64,000 nt of DNA from Actinophytocola oryzae (GCF_004364325.1 NZ_SOCP01000002.1:620001-684000); one strand, 5' to 3'; shown: positions 8,706 through 17,023, counted from the stretch's first letter. A program made the numbers and translations. Notes: generated by a model from the sequence alone, not told the origin.

Positions 8706-9256
8706 GCAGTCACGCCCGCGACGGCGAGCAGGCGGGCCAGCAGCTGGTAGTACCCGACCAGGATGGTCAGCTCCGCCACCACCGTCGTGCCCAGGCCGTC
8801 GGCGGCCACCGCCACCTCGGCCGGGTCCGGCGTGGGTGACAGCAGCACCTCGCACAACCCCAGTACCCGCCGCTCCCGCTCGTCACCGACCTCGGGCAGC
8901 TCACCGGCCCGCAGGGCGGTGATCGCGGCCTCGTCGACGCCCGCCGCGGCCGCGAGCCTGGTGTGCGCGGCCAGCTCGTACGAACTGCCCACTCGACCGG
9001 CCACCAGCAGCGTCGCCAGCTCCCGCTCGCGGTCGGTGAGCGACAGCCCGTACCGGATCCGCGCCCCGACCTCCTGCACCGCGTCGCCGAGCCTCGGCGC
9101 GAACAGCAACGCGTTGAACGGCCCGGTGAGGTGCCCGGCCTCGTCGGTCAGCGACACCGGCGACGCGGTGCGCGGGCCGCCGGTGATCCGGTCGTAGAGC
9201 GCGCGTTGCCCGGCGTCCAGCTCGCCGGGCGCCAGCAGGGGGAGCACCTCAGCCAT
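8702..9256 (-). CDS. Carboxymuconolactone decarboxylase/AhpD-like protein lacking the usual cysteines
   Basis: 184 residues, all-helical, with the CMD layout: GPFNALLFAPRLGDAVQEVGARIRYGLSLTDRERELATLLVAGRVGS followed by YELAAHTRLAAAAGVDEAAITAL. In redox-active members the block reads E-x(3-8)-C-x2-C/H; here the segment is SSYELAAHTRLA with the Glu and His present but no Cys. It is therefore more likely a non-redox decarboxylase/isomerase-like member. Its start overlaps the end of the dehydrogenase gene by 8 nt, last gene of a four-gene minus-strand operon. Confidence 0.85.
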   Translation of the reverse strand: MAEVLPLLAPGELDAGQRALYDRITGGPRTASPVSLTDEAGHLTGPFNALLFAPRLGDAVQEVGARIRYGLSLTDRERELATLLVAGRVGSSYELAAHTRLAAAAGVDEAAITALRAGELPEVGDERERRVLGLCEVLLSPTPDPAEVAVAADGLGTTVVAELTILVGYYQLLARLLAVAGVTA

Positions 9257-10121
9257 CCCGCACCTTCGTCAGCTCGTCGATCACGCTGCGCGTGGCACGC
9301 TCGCGCAGCTCCAGCAACGACCCCTCCGAGTAGAACGCCACGTGCGGGCTCAGGATGACATCGTCGCGCGCCAGCAGCGGGTGGCCGGGCGGGATCGGCT
9401 CGGTCGGGTACACGTCCAGCCCGAGGCCGGCAAGGCGTCCGTCGTCGAGCGCGGTCAGCGCGGCGTCCAGGTCGAGCAGCCCGCCCCGGCCGCAGTTGAC
9501 CACCAGGGCACCCGGCCGCACCGCGTCGAACACCCGGTCGTCGACGCTGTTCGCCGTGGTCGGGTCGAGCGGCAGGTGCACCATCACGACGTCCGCGCCT
9601 GCGACGCTGTCGGTGACCGTGACCCCGAGCGCCTGCCAGCGCCTGCCGACCTCGCGGCCGATCGCGCCACGCCCCAGCACGGCGACCCTGCTGCCCGCGA
9701 GCCTGCGCACCGGCAGCGCGGGCAGGATGCCCCAGGCACCCTGCCTGGTCGCGGCGTCGTAGCCGGGCAGCCGCCGCCACAGCGCCAGCGCCATCGCGAG
9801 GGCGTGCGTGGCCACCTCGTCGACGCAGTAGTCGGTCACCCGGGTCACCGGGATGCCGCGTGCGGTCGCGACCGCCACGTCGATGTTGTCCAGCCCCACG
9901 CCGAGCCGCGCGACCACCCGCAGGTTCGGCGCCGCCTCGATGACCGCCCTGGTGACCGGGGCGAAGCACGTCATGATCGCGTCGGCGTCCGGCACCGCGG
10001 CCGCGAGCGTGCGCTCGTCGTGGGAGCCCACCAGCCGCACGTCGATGCCCGCCGCCGCGCACAGCGCGCTCTCCACGGCCACGTCGCCCCAGGCCACGTC
10101 GGTGACCACCGCGAGCGTCAT
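9249..10121 (-). CDS. D-isomer-specific 2-hydroxyacid dehydrogenase (phosphoglycerate-dehydrogenase-like)
   Basis: 290 residues from ATG 10121. The NAD-binding motif VAVLGRGAIGREVGRRWQALG is at about residues 146-166; family residues Arg (NCGRGGLLD), Glu (YPTEPIP) and the catalytic His (ILSPHVAFYS) are all present. The catalytic domain contains the GVGLDNIDV strand. It should interconvert a 2-oxo acid and a D-2-hydroxy acid with NAD(P). It overlaps the enolase-like gene by 4 nt and the CMD-like gene by 8 nt, so the three probably act on successive intermediates. The NAD loop is shorter than in SerA. Confidence 0.9.
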   Translation of the reverse strand: MTLAVVTDVAWGDVAVESALCAAAGIDVRLVGSHDERTLAAAVPDADAIMTCFAPVTRAVIEAAPNLRVVARLGVGLDNIDVAVATARGIPVTRVTDYCVDEVATHALAMALALWRRLPGYDAATRQGAWGILPALPVRRLAGSRVAVLGRGAIGREVGRRWQALGVTVTDSVAGADVVMVHLPLDPTTANSVDDRVFDAVRPGALVVNCGRGGLLDLDAALTALDDGRLAGLGLDVYPTEPIPPGHPLLARDDVILSPHVAFYSEGSLLELRERATRSVIDELTKVRDG

Positions 10122-11293
10122 CCCGGCCAGACCGCGTACCGGATCCCGTCCAGCGCCTCCAGCCGCAGCAGCCGGTTGTACTTCGCGAGCCGCTCGGACC
10201 GGTGCACCGAGCCGACCTTGATCTGCCCGGCGTTCCAGCCGACGGCGAGGTCGGCGATCGCGTCGTCCTCGGTGTCGCCGGAGCGGGCCGACACCACGGT
10301 GCGGTAGTCCACGGCCCTGGCGGCGGTCAGGGCCTGGTGGGCGCCGCTCAGCGTGCCGACCTGGTTCGGCTTCACCAGCACGGCGTTGGCCGCGCCGTGC
10401 TGGGCGCCGGTGCGCACCCGGTCGGCGTCGGTCGCGAACAGGTCGTCGCCGATCACCTGCCGGGGTGACAGGCGCGCGGTGACCTTGGTCCAGCCGTCCC
10501 AGTCGGAGTCGCCGAGCGGGTCCTCTACCGACACGATCGGGTAGGTGGCACACCAGCGTGCGAGCGTGTCGACCAGCGCGTCCGGGTCGGGCACCTGCGT
10601 GGCCGCGACGTCGATGGCGATCCCCACCGGCAGCCCGGTCTCCGCGATGGCCTGCGCGAGCATCGCGAGAGGACGCTCGTCGTCACCGCCGGGGAGCGCG
10701 AGGCCGCCCTCGTCGGCGACCAGCCGCGACCACAGGGTGCCGTGCTCGGCCGCCACCAGCTCGGCGGCCCGCCTGCGGACCCGCCACACGTGTTCCATGG
10801 CCTCTGCGAAGCTCGTCGCGCCGGTCGGGACGGCCAGGTAGTCCTGGATGGTGCCGCCGCCCTCCGCGTGCCTGCCGCCGGAGAAGATGTTGACCATCGG
10901 GCAGGGCAGCGACACCGGCCCGTCGCCGGCGAGGTGGGCCCACAGCGGCACGCCCGCGGCTGCCGCGGCGGCCTTCGCGACGGCCGTGGACACGCCGAGG
11001 GTCACGTTGGACGGCCCGTCGAGCAGCTCGTCGACCTCGTCGGCGGGCCAGCCGACGATCCGGCCCGCGATCTCGCGCTCGATCATCGCGACGGCCGAGC
11101 GGACCCCGAGGCCCGCGTAGCGGTCGCCGCCGTCGCGCAGGTCGGCCACCTCGTACTGTCCGGTGGAGGCGCCGGTCGGCACCAGCGCGGTCGCGCTCGC
11201 CCCCGGCTCCAGTGCCACCTCGCAGCCGATGGTGGGATGTCCTCGGGAGTCGAGACACTCCCAGGCCCGTACCGAGGTTACCTTCGGTGCCAC
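10118..11293 (-). CDS. Enolase paralogue with altered active-site residues
   Basis: 391 residues, shorter than housekeeping enolase (about 425-430). Enolase marks are clear: DSRGHPT, PTGASTGQYE, PMVNIFSGGRHA, VADEGGLALP, SVEDPLGDSDWDGW, GDDLFATD and LVKPNQVGTLS. However the block that reads S-H-R-S-G-E-T-E-D in glycolytic enolases is VSARSGDTEDD, so the substrate-phosphate/catalytic His is Ala, and the acidic residue in IQEFM is Asp (IQDYL). Metal-ligand Asp/Glu positions appear retained. I infer a changed reaction on a phosphoenolpyruvate-like or hydroxy-acid substrate. Encoded between a deacetylase-kinase fusion and a 2-hydroxyacid dehydrogenase, with overlaps on both sides. Confidence 0.85.
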   Translation of the reverse strand: MAPKVTSVRAWECLDSRGHPTIGCEVALEPGASATALVPTGASTGQYEVADLRDGGDRYAGLGVRSAVAMIEREIAGRIVGWPADEVDELLDGPSNVTLGVSTAVAKAAAAAAGVPLWAHLAGDGPVSLPCPMVNIFSGGRHAEGGGTIQDYLAVPTGATSFAEAMEHVWRVRRRAAELVAAEHGTLWSRLVADEGGLALPGGDDERPLAMLAQAIAETGLPVGIAIDVAATQVPDPDALVDTLARWCATYPIVSVEDPLGDSDWDGWTKVTARLSPRQVIGDDLFATDADRVRTGAQHGAANAVLVKPNQVGTLSGAHQALTAARAVDYRTVVSARSGDTEDDAIADLAVGWNAGQIKVGSVHRSERLAKYNRLLRLEALDGIRYAVWPG

Positions 11294-12939
11294 GGCAGTG
11301 GTCCTCCCTCGTCCAGCATCGACCTCGCGAACCCCCTGATCTCCGCCCGCGCCCGGTCGTCCAGATAGGACAGTCTGGACAGACCGTCCACTCTGGCCAG
11401 CAGCAGCGCCCCGAGCACGGTGGCGAGCCAGTGTTCGTCCAGCTCACCGTACTCGTCGACGAACGCGGCGCATCCCGACGCGAACGCCTCGGCGTGCGCG
11501 GGCAGGTGCACCGACTTGGCCACCAGGTGGGTCAGCAGGAAGGCGACGTCGAAGACCGGGTCGCCCGCACAGGCGACCTCCCAGTCCAGCACGGTGAAGT
11601 CGGGGTCCGGTCCGCCGCGGCGCACCAGGATGTTCTTGGGGGAGTAGTCGCCGTGGATGAGGTGCGTGGTGGTCTCGCGCAGCCGCCGCACCACCTCGGC
11701 CGTCCCGTCGATGCCGCCGAAGTAGGGCGACAGGCGCAGCTCGTCGAAGCGCCGGGCACCGTCCGCCGTGGCCAGCTCACCCGGCTCGGTGGCGTGGACC
11801 TCACGCAGCGCGGTCGCGGTCGCACGCACGACGTCGAGGTCGACGATGCCTGCGAGCAGCTGGTCACGCCACACCTCGCCGCCGACGAACGCCATGGTGA
11901 GCACCAGGTTCGGCTCGTCGAGGTCCACGACGGCCGGTGCCAGGCCGGGAAAGCGGCCCATCGCGACACCCTCGGCGAGCACCCGGTCACGGTCGGCGGG
12001 CCAGTGCCCGGCGACCGCGAGCAGCTCCCTCGGCCGCTTGACCACCACGTCGCCGACCCGCACCGCCTCGCAGGACACCCCGCCCGCCAGCGTCTCCTGT
12101 GGACCCCACCGCCACGGCGGTCCGGCCAGTGCGCCCCGGGCCCGCAGGTACGGAATCCACCGGTCGGGCGGGGCGTCCACCGGGGGCGGACCCGGCTCGG
12201 ATCGCGGTGCCAGCAGGTCGGCGGCCCGGCACACGCGCACGTCCGGGTCGTCGGCGAGCGCCCCAAGCACCCGCTCGAGCGCCGCGTACCGGTCGTCGAG
12301 GACGCCACTGACGTGCGGGTGGACGACCAGCGTGGTCAGCTCGTCGGTGCGGTGCTCGACCTGGTACAGCCACTCGGTGGCGAGCTGGTCCGGGGTCGGC
12401 GGCCGGTCCCGGCGGTACTGCCACTCGTCGACCATCGGCCAGGTGAACGGGATGTTGACCAGGTCACCCCGAAGCGGCCGGAGCCGGCCCGCCGGCTGGT
12501 CGTCCTCGGTGAGCAGCGAGCTGTCGTAGCGGAAGCCCAGTGCCGCCAGCAGGTCGCTGCTCTGTCCGGAAAGGACACCGTGCGGCGCGCGGAACCCCGG
12601 CACGGTCACGCCCGCCGAGGTGAGCGCGGCCAGGCCGTCGCCGAGGAGGCGTTCCTCCTCGCCCGGCGCCAGCCGCGACCACTTCTCGTGCGCCCAGCCG
12701 TGCAGGGCGACCTCGTGGCCGCGCTCCAGCAGGTCGGCGACGTGCGCCGGGTAGTGCAGCAGGCTCCAGCCCTCGACGAAGAACGTGGCGGTGATGTCGA
12801 GGTCCGCCAGCAGCGCCAGGATTCGCGGGTAGCCGGTGAGCAGTGCGGAGTCGTTCCAGTCCGGTCGCGTGCGCACGCCGCGGCCCACGTCGAGCGCGGC
12901 TCCCAGCCGACCGAGGGTGAGACAGACGGTACGCATCAC
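11278..12939 (-). CDS. Fusion of polysaccharide deacetylase-like domain and aminoglycoside-phosphotransferase-like kinase
   Basis: 553 residues. Residues 1-245 form a NodB-type domain: ITATFFVEGWSLL, HEVALHGWAHEKW (His 80 and His 84), GFRAPHG at 115-121 and a C-terminal VVHPHVSGV. The usual first motif with the metal-binding Asp pair is not evident in the N-terminal strand. Residues 260-553 form an APH/choline-kinase fold with LIHGDYSPKNILV (about 427-439) and VLDWEVACAGDPVFDVAF. One protein would deacylate and phosphorylate, or transport, related sugar-like substrates. It is first in the minus operon and overlaps the enolase-like gene by 16 nt. MRTV at 12936 is an equally good start. Confidence 0.85.
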   Translation of the reverse strand: MMRTVCLTLGRLGAALDVGRGVRTRPDWNDSALLTGYPRILALLADLDITATFFVEGWSLLHYPAHVADLLERGHEVALHGWAHEKWSRLAPGEEERLLGDGLAALTSAGVTVPGFRAPHGVLSGQSSDLLAALGFRYDSSLLTEDDQPAGRLRPLRGDLVNIPFTWPMVDEWQYRRDRPPTPDQLATEWLYQVEHRTDELTTLVVHPHVSGVLDDRYAALERVLGALADDPDVRVCRAADLLAPRSEPGPPPVDAPPDRWIPYLRARGALAGPPWRWGPQETLAGGVSCEAVRVGDVVVKRPRELLAVAGHWPADRDRVLAEGVAMGRFPGLAPAVVDLDEPNLVLTMAFVGGEVWRDQLLAGIVDLDVVRATATALREVHATEPGELATADGARRFDELRLSPYFGGIDGTAEVVRRLRETTTHLIHGDYSPKNILVRRGGPDPDFTVLDWEVACAGDPVFDVAFLLTHLVAKSVHLPAHAEAFASGCAAFVDEYGELDEHWLATVLGALLLARVDGLSRLSYLDDRARAEIRGFARSMLDEGGPLPWHRR

Positions 12940-12950
12940 CGTGCACGTTA

Positions 12951-12960
12951 TTGTATACGA
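12951..12960. promoter_or_regulatory. TTGTATACGA half of a repeated palindromic element (GntR-like operator candidate)
   Basis: The decamer is close to the palindrome TTGTATACAA. It lies 12 nt upstream of the divergent deacetylase-kinase gene start and recurs 164 bp away before the SDR gene. Palindromes of this kind are bound by GntR/FCD regulators; no GntR gene is in the window, so the regulator would be elsewhere. Confidence 0.4.
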
Positions 12961-13114
12961 ACAGGCCAGATCAAGGTGTCGGGCGCCGAAGCGTGGTCAC
13001 GATGGCGGCCCGCATGCGTTGTGTCACGCCAGGTCAGCAGTCGAGTTGGCAGGCCGTGTGCCCTATCGGAAATCCGTCCTGCGTAGCACACTTCTTCTCA
13101 GCAGAGAGCATTGC

Positions 13115-13124
13115 ATGTATACAA
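13115..13124. promoter_or_regulatory. ATGTATACAA, second copy of the palindromic element
   Basis: Shares the core TGTATAC with the copy at 12951 and sits directly upstream of the Shine-Dalgarno sequence of the SDR gene. The pair brackets the divergent promoter region between the deacetylase-kinase operon and the dioxygenase operon, so both could be co-regulated through it. Confidence 0.4.
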
Positions 13125-13139
13125 GAGGAGCTGGTCGCC

Positions 13140-13919
13140 ATGGAATCGGAGCTGACGCCGTTCGCCGCGCTGAAGGGCAACACGGCGGTCGTCACCGGGG
13201 CCGCGCGCGGGATCGGGTTCCAGATCGCCACGACCCTGCAGGGGGCGGGGATGACCCTGCTGCTCGTGGACCGGGACGGCGACGAGCTGGACCGGGCGGT
13301 CAAGGACCTCGGCGAGGGTGGGCCGGTCGTGCCGGTGGTCGCCGAGCTGACCGCGCCGGACGGGTTCGCGGGTGTCGAGTCGGCGCTCGGGACCGTGCCG
13401 CCGCTTCGGGTGTGGGTCAACAACGCCGGTGTGGTGAGCCACCAGGACGTGGCCGATGTGGACATGGCGGAGTTCGAGCGGGTGCTGCGGGTCAACGCCG
13501 AGACCGCGCTGCGCGGGTGCCAGGTCGCCTACCGGGCGATGCGCGAGGAGACCGACGCGGACCGTGCGATCGTGAACCTGTCCTCGCTGCTCGCCGACAA
13601 GGCGTTGCCACAGCGGTTGAGCTACGCCACGTCCAAGACCGCGGTGGAGACGATCACCCACTACGCCGCCCAGGAGTGGGGCCGGTTCGGCATTCGGGTG
13701 AACGCCGTCTCACCGGGCTATGTGGACACCCGGCTCACGGCGTGGCCCGCCGACGACCCTCGGCAGGTCGCCAAGCAGGAGGCGGTGTCCACCCTCGCCC
13801 TGCGCAGGGCGGGCTCGGTCGAGGACATCGCGAACGCCGTGCTGTTCCTCGCCTCGCCGATGGCCGCGTACGTGACCGGCACGGTGCTACGTGTCGACGG
13901 CGGCTGGCACCTGGCCTGA
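13140..13919 (+). CDS. Short-chain dehydrogenase/reductase (SDR)
   Basis: 259 residues. Start ATG 13140 is preceded by GAGGAG with 9-nt spacing. TGAARGIGFQ cofactor motif, NNAGVVS, catalytic Ser in VNLSSLLA, YATSK as YxxxK, SPGYVDTR and C-terminal GTVLRVDGGWHLA are all classical SDR features. It precedes the ring-hydroxylating dioxygenase genes by 96 nt on the same strand and probably belongs to the same pathway, for example oxidising a side-chain alcohol or a diol. Not the canonical diol dehydrogenase, which is encoded separately at 16224. Confidence 0.88.
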   Translation: MESELTPFAALKGNTAVVTGAARGIGFQIATTLQGAGMTLLLVDRDGDELDRAVKDLGEGGPVVPVVAELTAPDGFAGVESALGTVPPLRVWVNNAGVVSHQDVADVDMAEFERVLRVNAETALRGCQVAYRAMREETDADRAIVNLSSLLADKALPQRLSYATSKTAVETITHYAAQEWGRFGIRVNAVSPGYVDTRLTAWPADDPRQVAKQEAVSTLALRRAGSVEDIANAVLFLASPMAAYVTGTVLRVDGGWHLA

Positions 13920-13962
13920 GGTGTGCGCCGGGGGTTGACGTAGCCCGACCTCATCCCGCACT

Positions 13963-13976
13963 CTTCTGCATAGAAG
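13963..13976. promoter_or_regulatory. Inverted repeat CTTCT-N4-AGAAG upstream of the dioxygenase gene
   Basis: A perfect 5-bp inverted repeat with a 4-bp centre, 39 nt before the oxygenase alpha start. A TTGACG hexamer occurs at 13935-13940. Given the IclR gene at the end of this operon, the palindrome is a plausible IclR operator. It is short and could be fortuitous. Confidence 0.3.
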
Positions 13977-14015
13977 AAATTTTATCTGCGGTACAGATCG
14001 ATTGCTGGAGGGCGG

Positions 14016-15389
14016 ATGACCGGTCAGGCCACGGTGCTCGCCGACGTCCGTCGCGGCATGATCCCGGCGCACATCTACAACGACGCGGAGATCTTCCGGC
14101 TGGAGCGGGACCGGGTGTTCGGGCGTGCCTGGATGTTCGTCGCACACGAGTCGGAGATCCCCGCGCCGGGCGACTACGTCGTGCGCCGCGTGCTCGAGGA
14201 CTCGTTCATCGTGGTCCGCGACGAGCAGGGCCAGGTGCGTGCGCTGTTCAACATGTGCCTGCACCGCGGCATGCAGGTCTGCCGCGCCGAGGTCGGCAAC
14301 GCGTCGCACTTCCGCTGCCCGTACCACGGCTGGTCCTACCGCAACGACGGCCGCATCGTCGGGCTGCCGTTCCACCGCGAGGCGTACGGCGGCGAGGACG
14401 GCTTCAGGCGCAAGGGTCAGTCACTGCTGCCCGCGCCGTCGATCGACACCTACAACGGCCTGGTCTTCGTGAGCCTCGACCCGCACGCCCCGCCACTGCG
14501 TGAGTACCTCGGCGACTTCGCCTTCTACCTCGACTACTACACCAGGCAGAGCGAGGCGGGCGTCGAGCTGCGCGGCCCGCAACGCTGGCGCGTCAAGGCG
14601 AACTGGAAGATCGGCGCGGAGAACTTCGCCGGCGACATGTACCACACGCCGCAGACCCACACGAGCGTCGTGGAGATCGGCCTGTTCCGCGAGCCCAAGG
14701 CGGAGAAACGCAAGGACGGCAACACCTACTGGGCGGGCGCCGGCGGCGGCACCACCTACAAGCTGCCGCCCGGCACGCTCGAGGAACGCCTGCGCTACGT
14801 CGGCTACCCGGACGAGATGATCGCGAGGATGCGCGCCACCTGGTCGGCCGACCAGCAGAAGGTCATCGGCGACAACGGTTTCATGGTCTCCGCGGCCACC
14901 GTGTTCCCCAACCTGAGCTTCGTGCACAACTGGCCGAAGGTGGCCGACACCGACGCCGTCCTGCCGTTCATCTCGCTGCGCCAGTGGCAGCCGGTGAGCG
15001 AGGACGAGACCGAGGTGCTGTCCTGGTTCGTGGTGGACAAAGCGGCGCCGGAGGAGTTCAAGGCGTTGTCCTACAAGGCCTACCTGATGTGCTTCGGCAG
15101 CACCGGGATGTTCGAGCAGGACGACGTGGAGAACTGGGTCTCCCTCACCAGCACCGCGGCGGGCTCGATGGCACGCAGGCTGCGGCTCAACAGCAGGATG
15201 GGCCTGCTGACCGACGACACCACGGTCGTCCCGGCCCTCACCCGCGAGCAGTTCGCGGGCCCGGGCACCGCCTACGTCGGCTACGCGGAGCACAACCAGC
15301 GCGCACTGCTGAACCGCTGGGCGGACTGCCTGGAGAAGCCCGTCGACGAGGCCGCGTCGGTCGACATCGGTTCGGCGGACCGGTCATGA
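14016..15389 (+). CDS. Aromatic ring-hydroxylating dioxygenase, large (alpha) subunit; phthalate 3,4-dioxygenase type by synteny
   Basis: 457 residues, start supported by GGAGGGCGG. The Rieske [2Fe-2S] ligands are Cys81-x-His83 (CLHRG) and Cys101-x2-His104 (CPYHGW). The mononuclear iron site is in ENFAGDMYHTPQTH with His210 and His215, preceded by the bridging Asp207. A further acidic ligand lies in the C-terminal half. With the beta subunit, ferredoxin and reductase encoded next, it forms a three-component dioxygenase inserting O2 into an aromatic ring to give a cis-dihydrodiol. The gene order matches pht/pad operons of Arthrobacter, Terrabacter and Rhodococcus; cumate-type substrates are an alternative. 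Confidence 0.92.
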   Translation: MTGQATVLADVRRGMIPAHIYNDAEIFRLERDRVFGRAWMFVAHESEIPAPGDYVVRRVLEDSFIVVRDEQGQVRALFNMCLHRGMQVCRAEVGNASHFRCPYHGWSYRNDGRIVGLPFHREAYGGEDGFRRKGQSLLPAPSIDTYNGLVFVSLDPHAPPLREYLGDFAFYLDYYTRQSEAGVELRGPQRWRVKANWKIGAENFAGDMYHTPQTHTSVVEIGLFREPKAEKRKDGNTYWAGAGGGTTYKLPPGTLEERLRYVGYPDEMIARMRATWSADQQKVIGDNGFMVSAATVFPNLSFVHNWPKVADTDAVLPFISLRQWQPVSEDETEVLSWFVVDKAAPEEFKALSYKAYLMCFGSTGMFEQDDVENWVSLTSTAAGSMARRLRLNSRMGLLTDDTTVVPALTREQFAGPGTAYVGYAEHNQRALLNRWADCLEKPVDEAASVDIGSADRS

Positions 15390-15958
15390 GCACCCGTCCG
15401 GCCTCCCCGCTCGGTCGCCATGCCTCGACCACCGAGCGAACCGGCTCGTCGCTGCCGTTCGACGACACCAGACACCTGCTCGCACACCGGTTCCTCGTCG
15501 ACGAGGCCTACCTGCTCGACGCGCAGGACTACGCCACCTGGCTCGACCTGCTCACCGACGACATCCACTACTTCATGCCGGTGCGGGTGACCACCGCGCT
15601 CGGCGCCGGTTTCGACTGCGCGCCGGGCATGGCGCACTTCGACGAGGACAAGTACTCGCTGTCCAGACGGGTGGCCAGGTTCGCCACCGAGCACGCCTGG
15701 ACCGAGGACCCCCCGTCGCGCCTTCGCCACCACCTGGGCAACATCCGCACCTTCGCCACCCCGACCGACCACGAGCTGGTGGTCGAGTCCGCGGTGCTCC
15801 TGTTCCGCAGCAGGGGAGACGTGCGGGAGCCCGCCGTCGTGTCGGCCGGCCGGGAGGACCTGCTCCGGTCCACATCGGACGGCTGGCGGCTCGCGCGCCG
15901 CACGATCATGGTCGACGAGTCCGTGCTGCGGATCCAGAACCTGGCGGTATTCCTGTGA
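15386..15958 (+). CDS. Aromatic ring-hydroxylating dioxygenase, small (beta) subunit
   Basis: 190 residues; ATG 15386 overlaps the alpha-subunit stop (ATGA). The SnoaL/NTF2-like fold of beta subunits is recognisable: FLVDEAYLLDAQDYATWLDLLTDDIHYFMPV at the N-terminus, SRLRHHLGNIR in the centre and WRLARRTIMVDESVL near the end. It has a structural role in the alpha3beta3 oxygenase. Length is slightly above the usual 160-180 because of a Ser/Thr-rich N-terminal extension. Confidence 0.92.
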   Translation: MSTRPASPLGRHASTTERTGSSLPFDDTRHLLAHRFLVDEAYLLDAQDYATWLDLLTDDIHYFMPVRVTTALGAGFDCAPGMAHFDEDKYSLSRRVARFATEHAWTEDPPSRLRHHLGNIRTFATPTDHELVVESAVLLFRSRGDVREPAVVSAGREDLLRSTSDGWRLARRTIMVDESVLRIQNLAVFL

Positions 15959-16227
15959 CCGACGACAGCCCCGGCCCCGGTGCCGACATGGTGCCCGTCG
16001 GCGAGCCGATCACGATCGCGAACGAGTTCGCCGAGATCCGCGTCCGCAGGGTCGACACCCGCAACGGCTCCCGGCTGCTCGTCGAGTCCCCGCGCAGCGG
16101 CCAGTGGATCACCCTGTGCCCGCTGGAGCTGGAGTCGCTCACCTGGCAGACCCCGCTGACCTTCTCCGCCATGATCGGACATCCGGCCGCCCCGCTGGTC
16201 ACCGAGGCGAACTGGGAGGACCCGTGA
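15955..16227 (+). CDS. Small protein of dioxygenase operons (90 aa), function unknown
   Basis: Starts at GTG 15955 with a 4-nt overlap on the beta-subunit gene and ends with a 4-nt overlap on the diol dehydrogenase gene, so it is an integral operon member. The sequence EFAEIRVRRVDTRNGSRLL and SPRSGQWITLCPLELESLTWQ suggests a small beta-rich fold. I recall similar short proteins in actinomycete dioxygenase operons carrying the label dihydrodiol dehydrogenase, which cannot be right for a protein without a nucleotide-binding motif. A role in oxygenase assembly or substrate handling is a guess. Confidence 0.7.
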   Translation: MTDDSPGPGADMVPVGEPITIANEFAEIRVRRVDTRNGSRLLVESPRSGQWITLCPLELESLTWQTPLTFSAMIGHPAAPLVTEANWEDP

Positions 16228-17009
16228 CCGGGTGGCTCGACGGCAGGCGGGCACTGGTCGTCGGCGCCGGGTCCGGCATCGGCCGCGCGGTGGTCGACGC
16301 CTACCTCGCCGAGGGCGCGCGGGTCGCCGTGCTGGAGCGCGACGAGTCCAAATGCGACAGTCTGGCGGCGGAGCTGCCGCGGGTGCCGGTGGTCACGGGC
16401 GACGCGACGACCCGAGCCGCCAACGAGGCGGCGGTCGAGGCCGCGGTGTCCGCGTTCGGCGGACTGGACGTACTGGTCAACTGCGTCGGCGTGTTCGACT
16501 TCTACCTCGGTCTGTCCGAACTGGACACCGAGGCGATCGACGACGGGTTCGCCGAGGTCTTCTCGGTGAACGTCAAGAGCTGCCTGCACTCGGTGAAGGC
16601 CGCGCTGCCCGAGCTGTCTCGCTCCGGCGGGTCGGTGATCCTCACCGAGTCGACGTCGGCCTACTACCCGGGCCGGGGCGGGGTGCTCTACGTGTCGTCG
16701 AAGTTCGCGGTGCGCGGCCTGGTGACCGCGCTCGCACACGAGCTGGCGCCGACGATCCGGGTCAACGGCGTGGCACCCGGCGGCACGCTCGGCACCGACC
16801 TGCGTGGCGCGGCGAGCCTCGGCCTGTCCGACCGGCGGCTCGCCGACACGCCGGGCCGGGCGACGGAGCTGGCGGCACGCACGCCGCTCAACGTGGCGCT
16901 GTCGGGCGCCGACCACGCCTGGAGCTACGTGTTCCTCGCGTCGGCGCGGTCGAGCGGGGTGACCGGCGGGGTCGTGCACTCCGACGGCGGGGTGGGGATC
17001 AAGACGTGA
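16224..17009 (+). CDS. cis-Dihydrodiol dehydrogenase (SDR, BphB/PhtB-like)
   Basis: 261 residues. GAGSGIGRAV cofactor motif at 14-23, NCVGVFDFYLGLSEL in the position of the BphB signature after strand 4, catalytic Ser in ILTESTSAYY and YVSSKFAVRG as YxxxK, then APGGTLGTDL. BphB-type enzymes rearomatise the cis-dihydrodiol to a catechol with NAD+. The 4-nt overlaps on both sides and the position between oxygenase and ferredoxin genes match Terrabacter-type phtB placement. Confidence 0.88.
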   Translation: MTGWLDGRRALVVGAGSGIGRAVVDAYLAEGARVAVLERDESKCDSLAAELPRVPVVTGDATTRAANEAAVEAAVSAFGGLDVLVNCVGVFDFYLGLSELDTEAIDDGFAEVFSVNVKSCLHSVKAALPELSRSGGSVILTESTSAYYPGRGGVLYVSSKFAVRGLVTALAHELAPTIRVNGVAPGGTLGTDLRGAASLGLSDRRLADTPGRATELAARTPLNVALSGADHAWSYVFLASARSSGVTGGVVHSDGGVGIKT

Positions 17010-17023
17010 CGAGGGAGGGCGCC

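Noticed and set aside
8702..12939. Phosphonate (phosphinothricin-type) biosynthetic cluster suggested by enolase-like and hydroxyacid dehydrogenase genes
   Set aside because: No phosphoenolpyruvate mutase, phosphonopyruvate decarboxylase or other phosphonate gene is present in the window.
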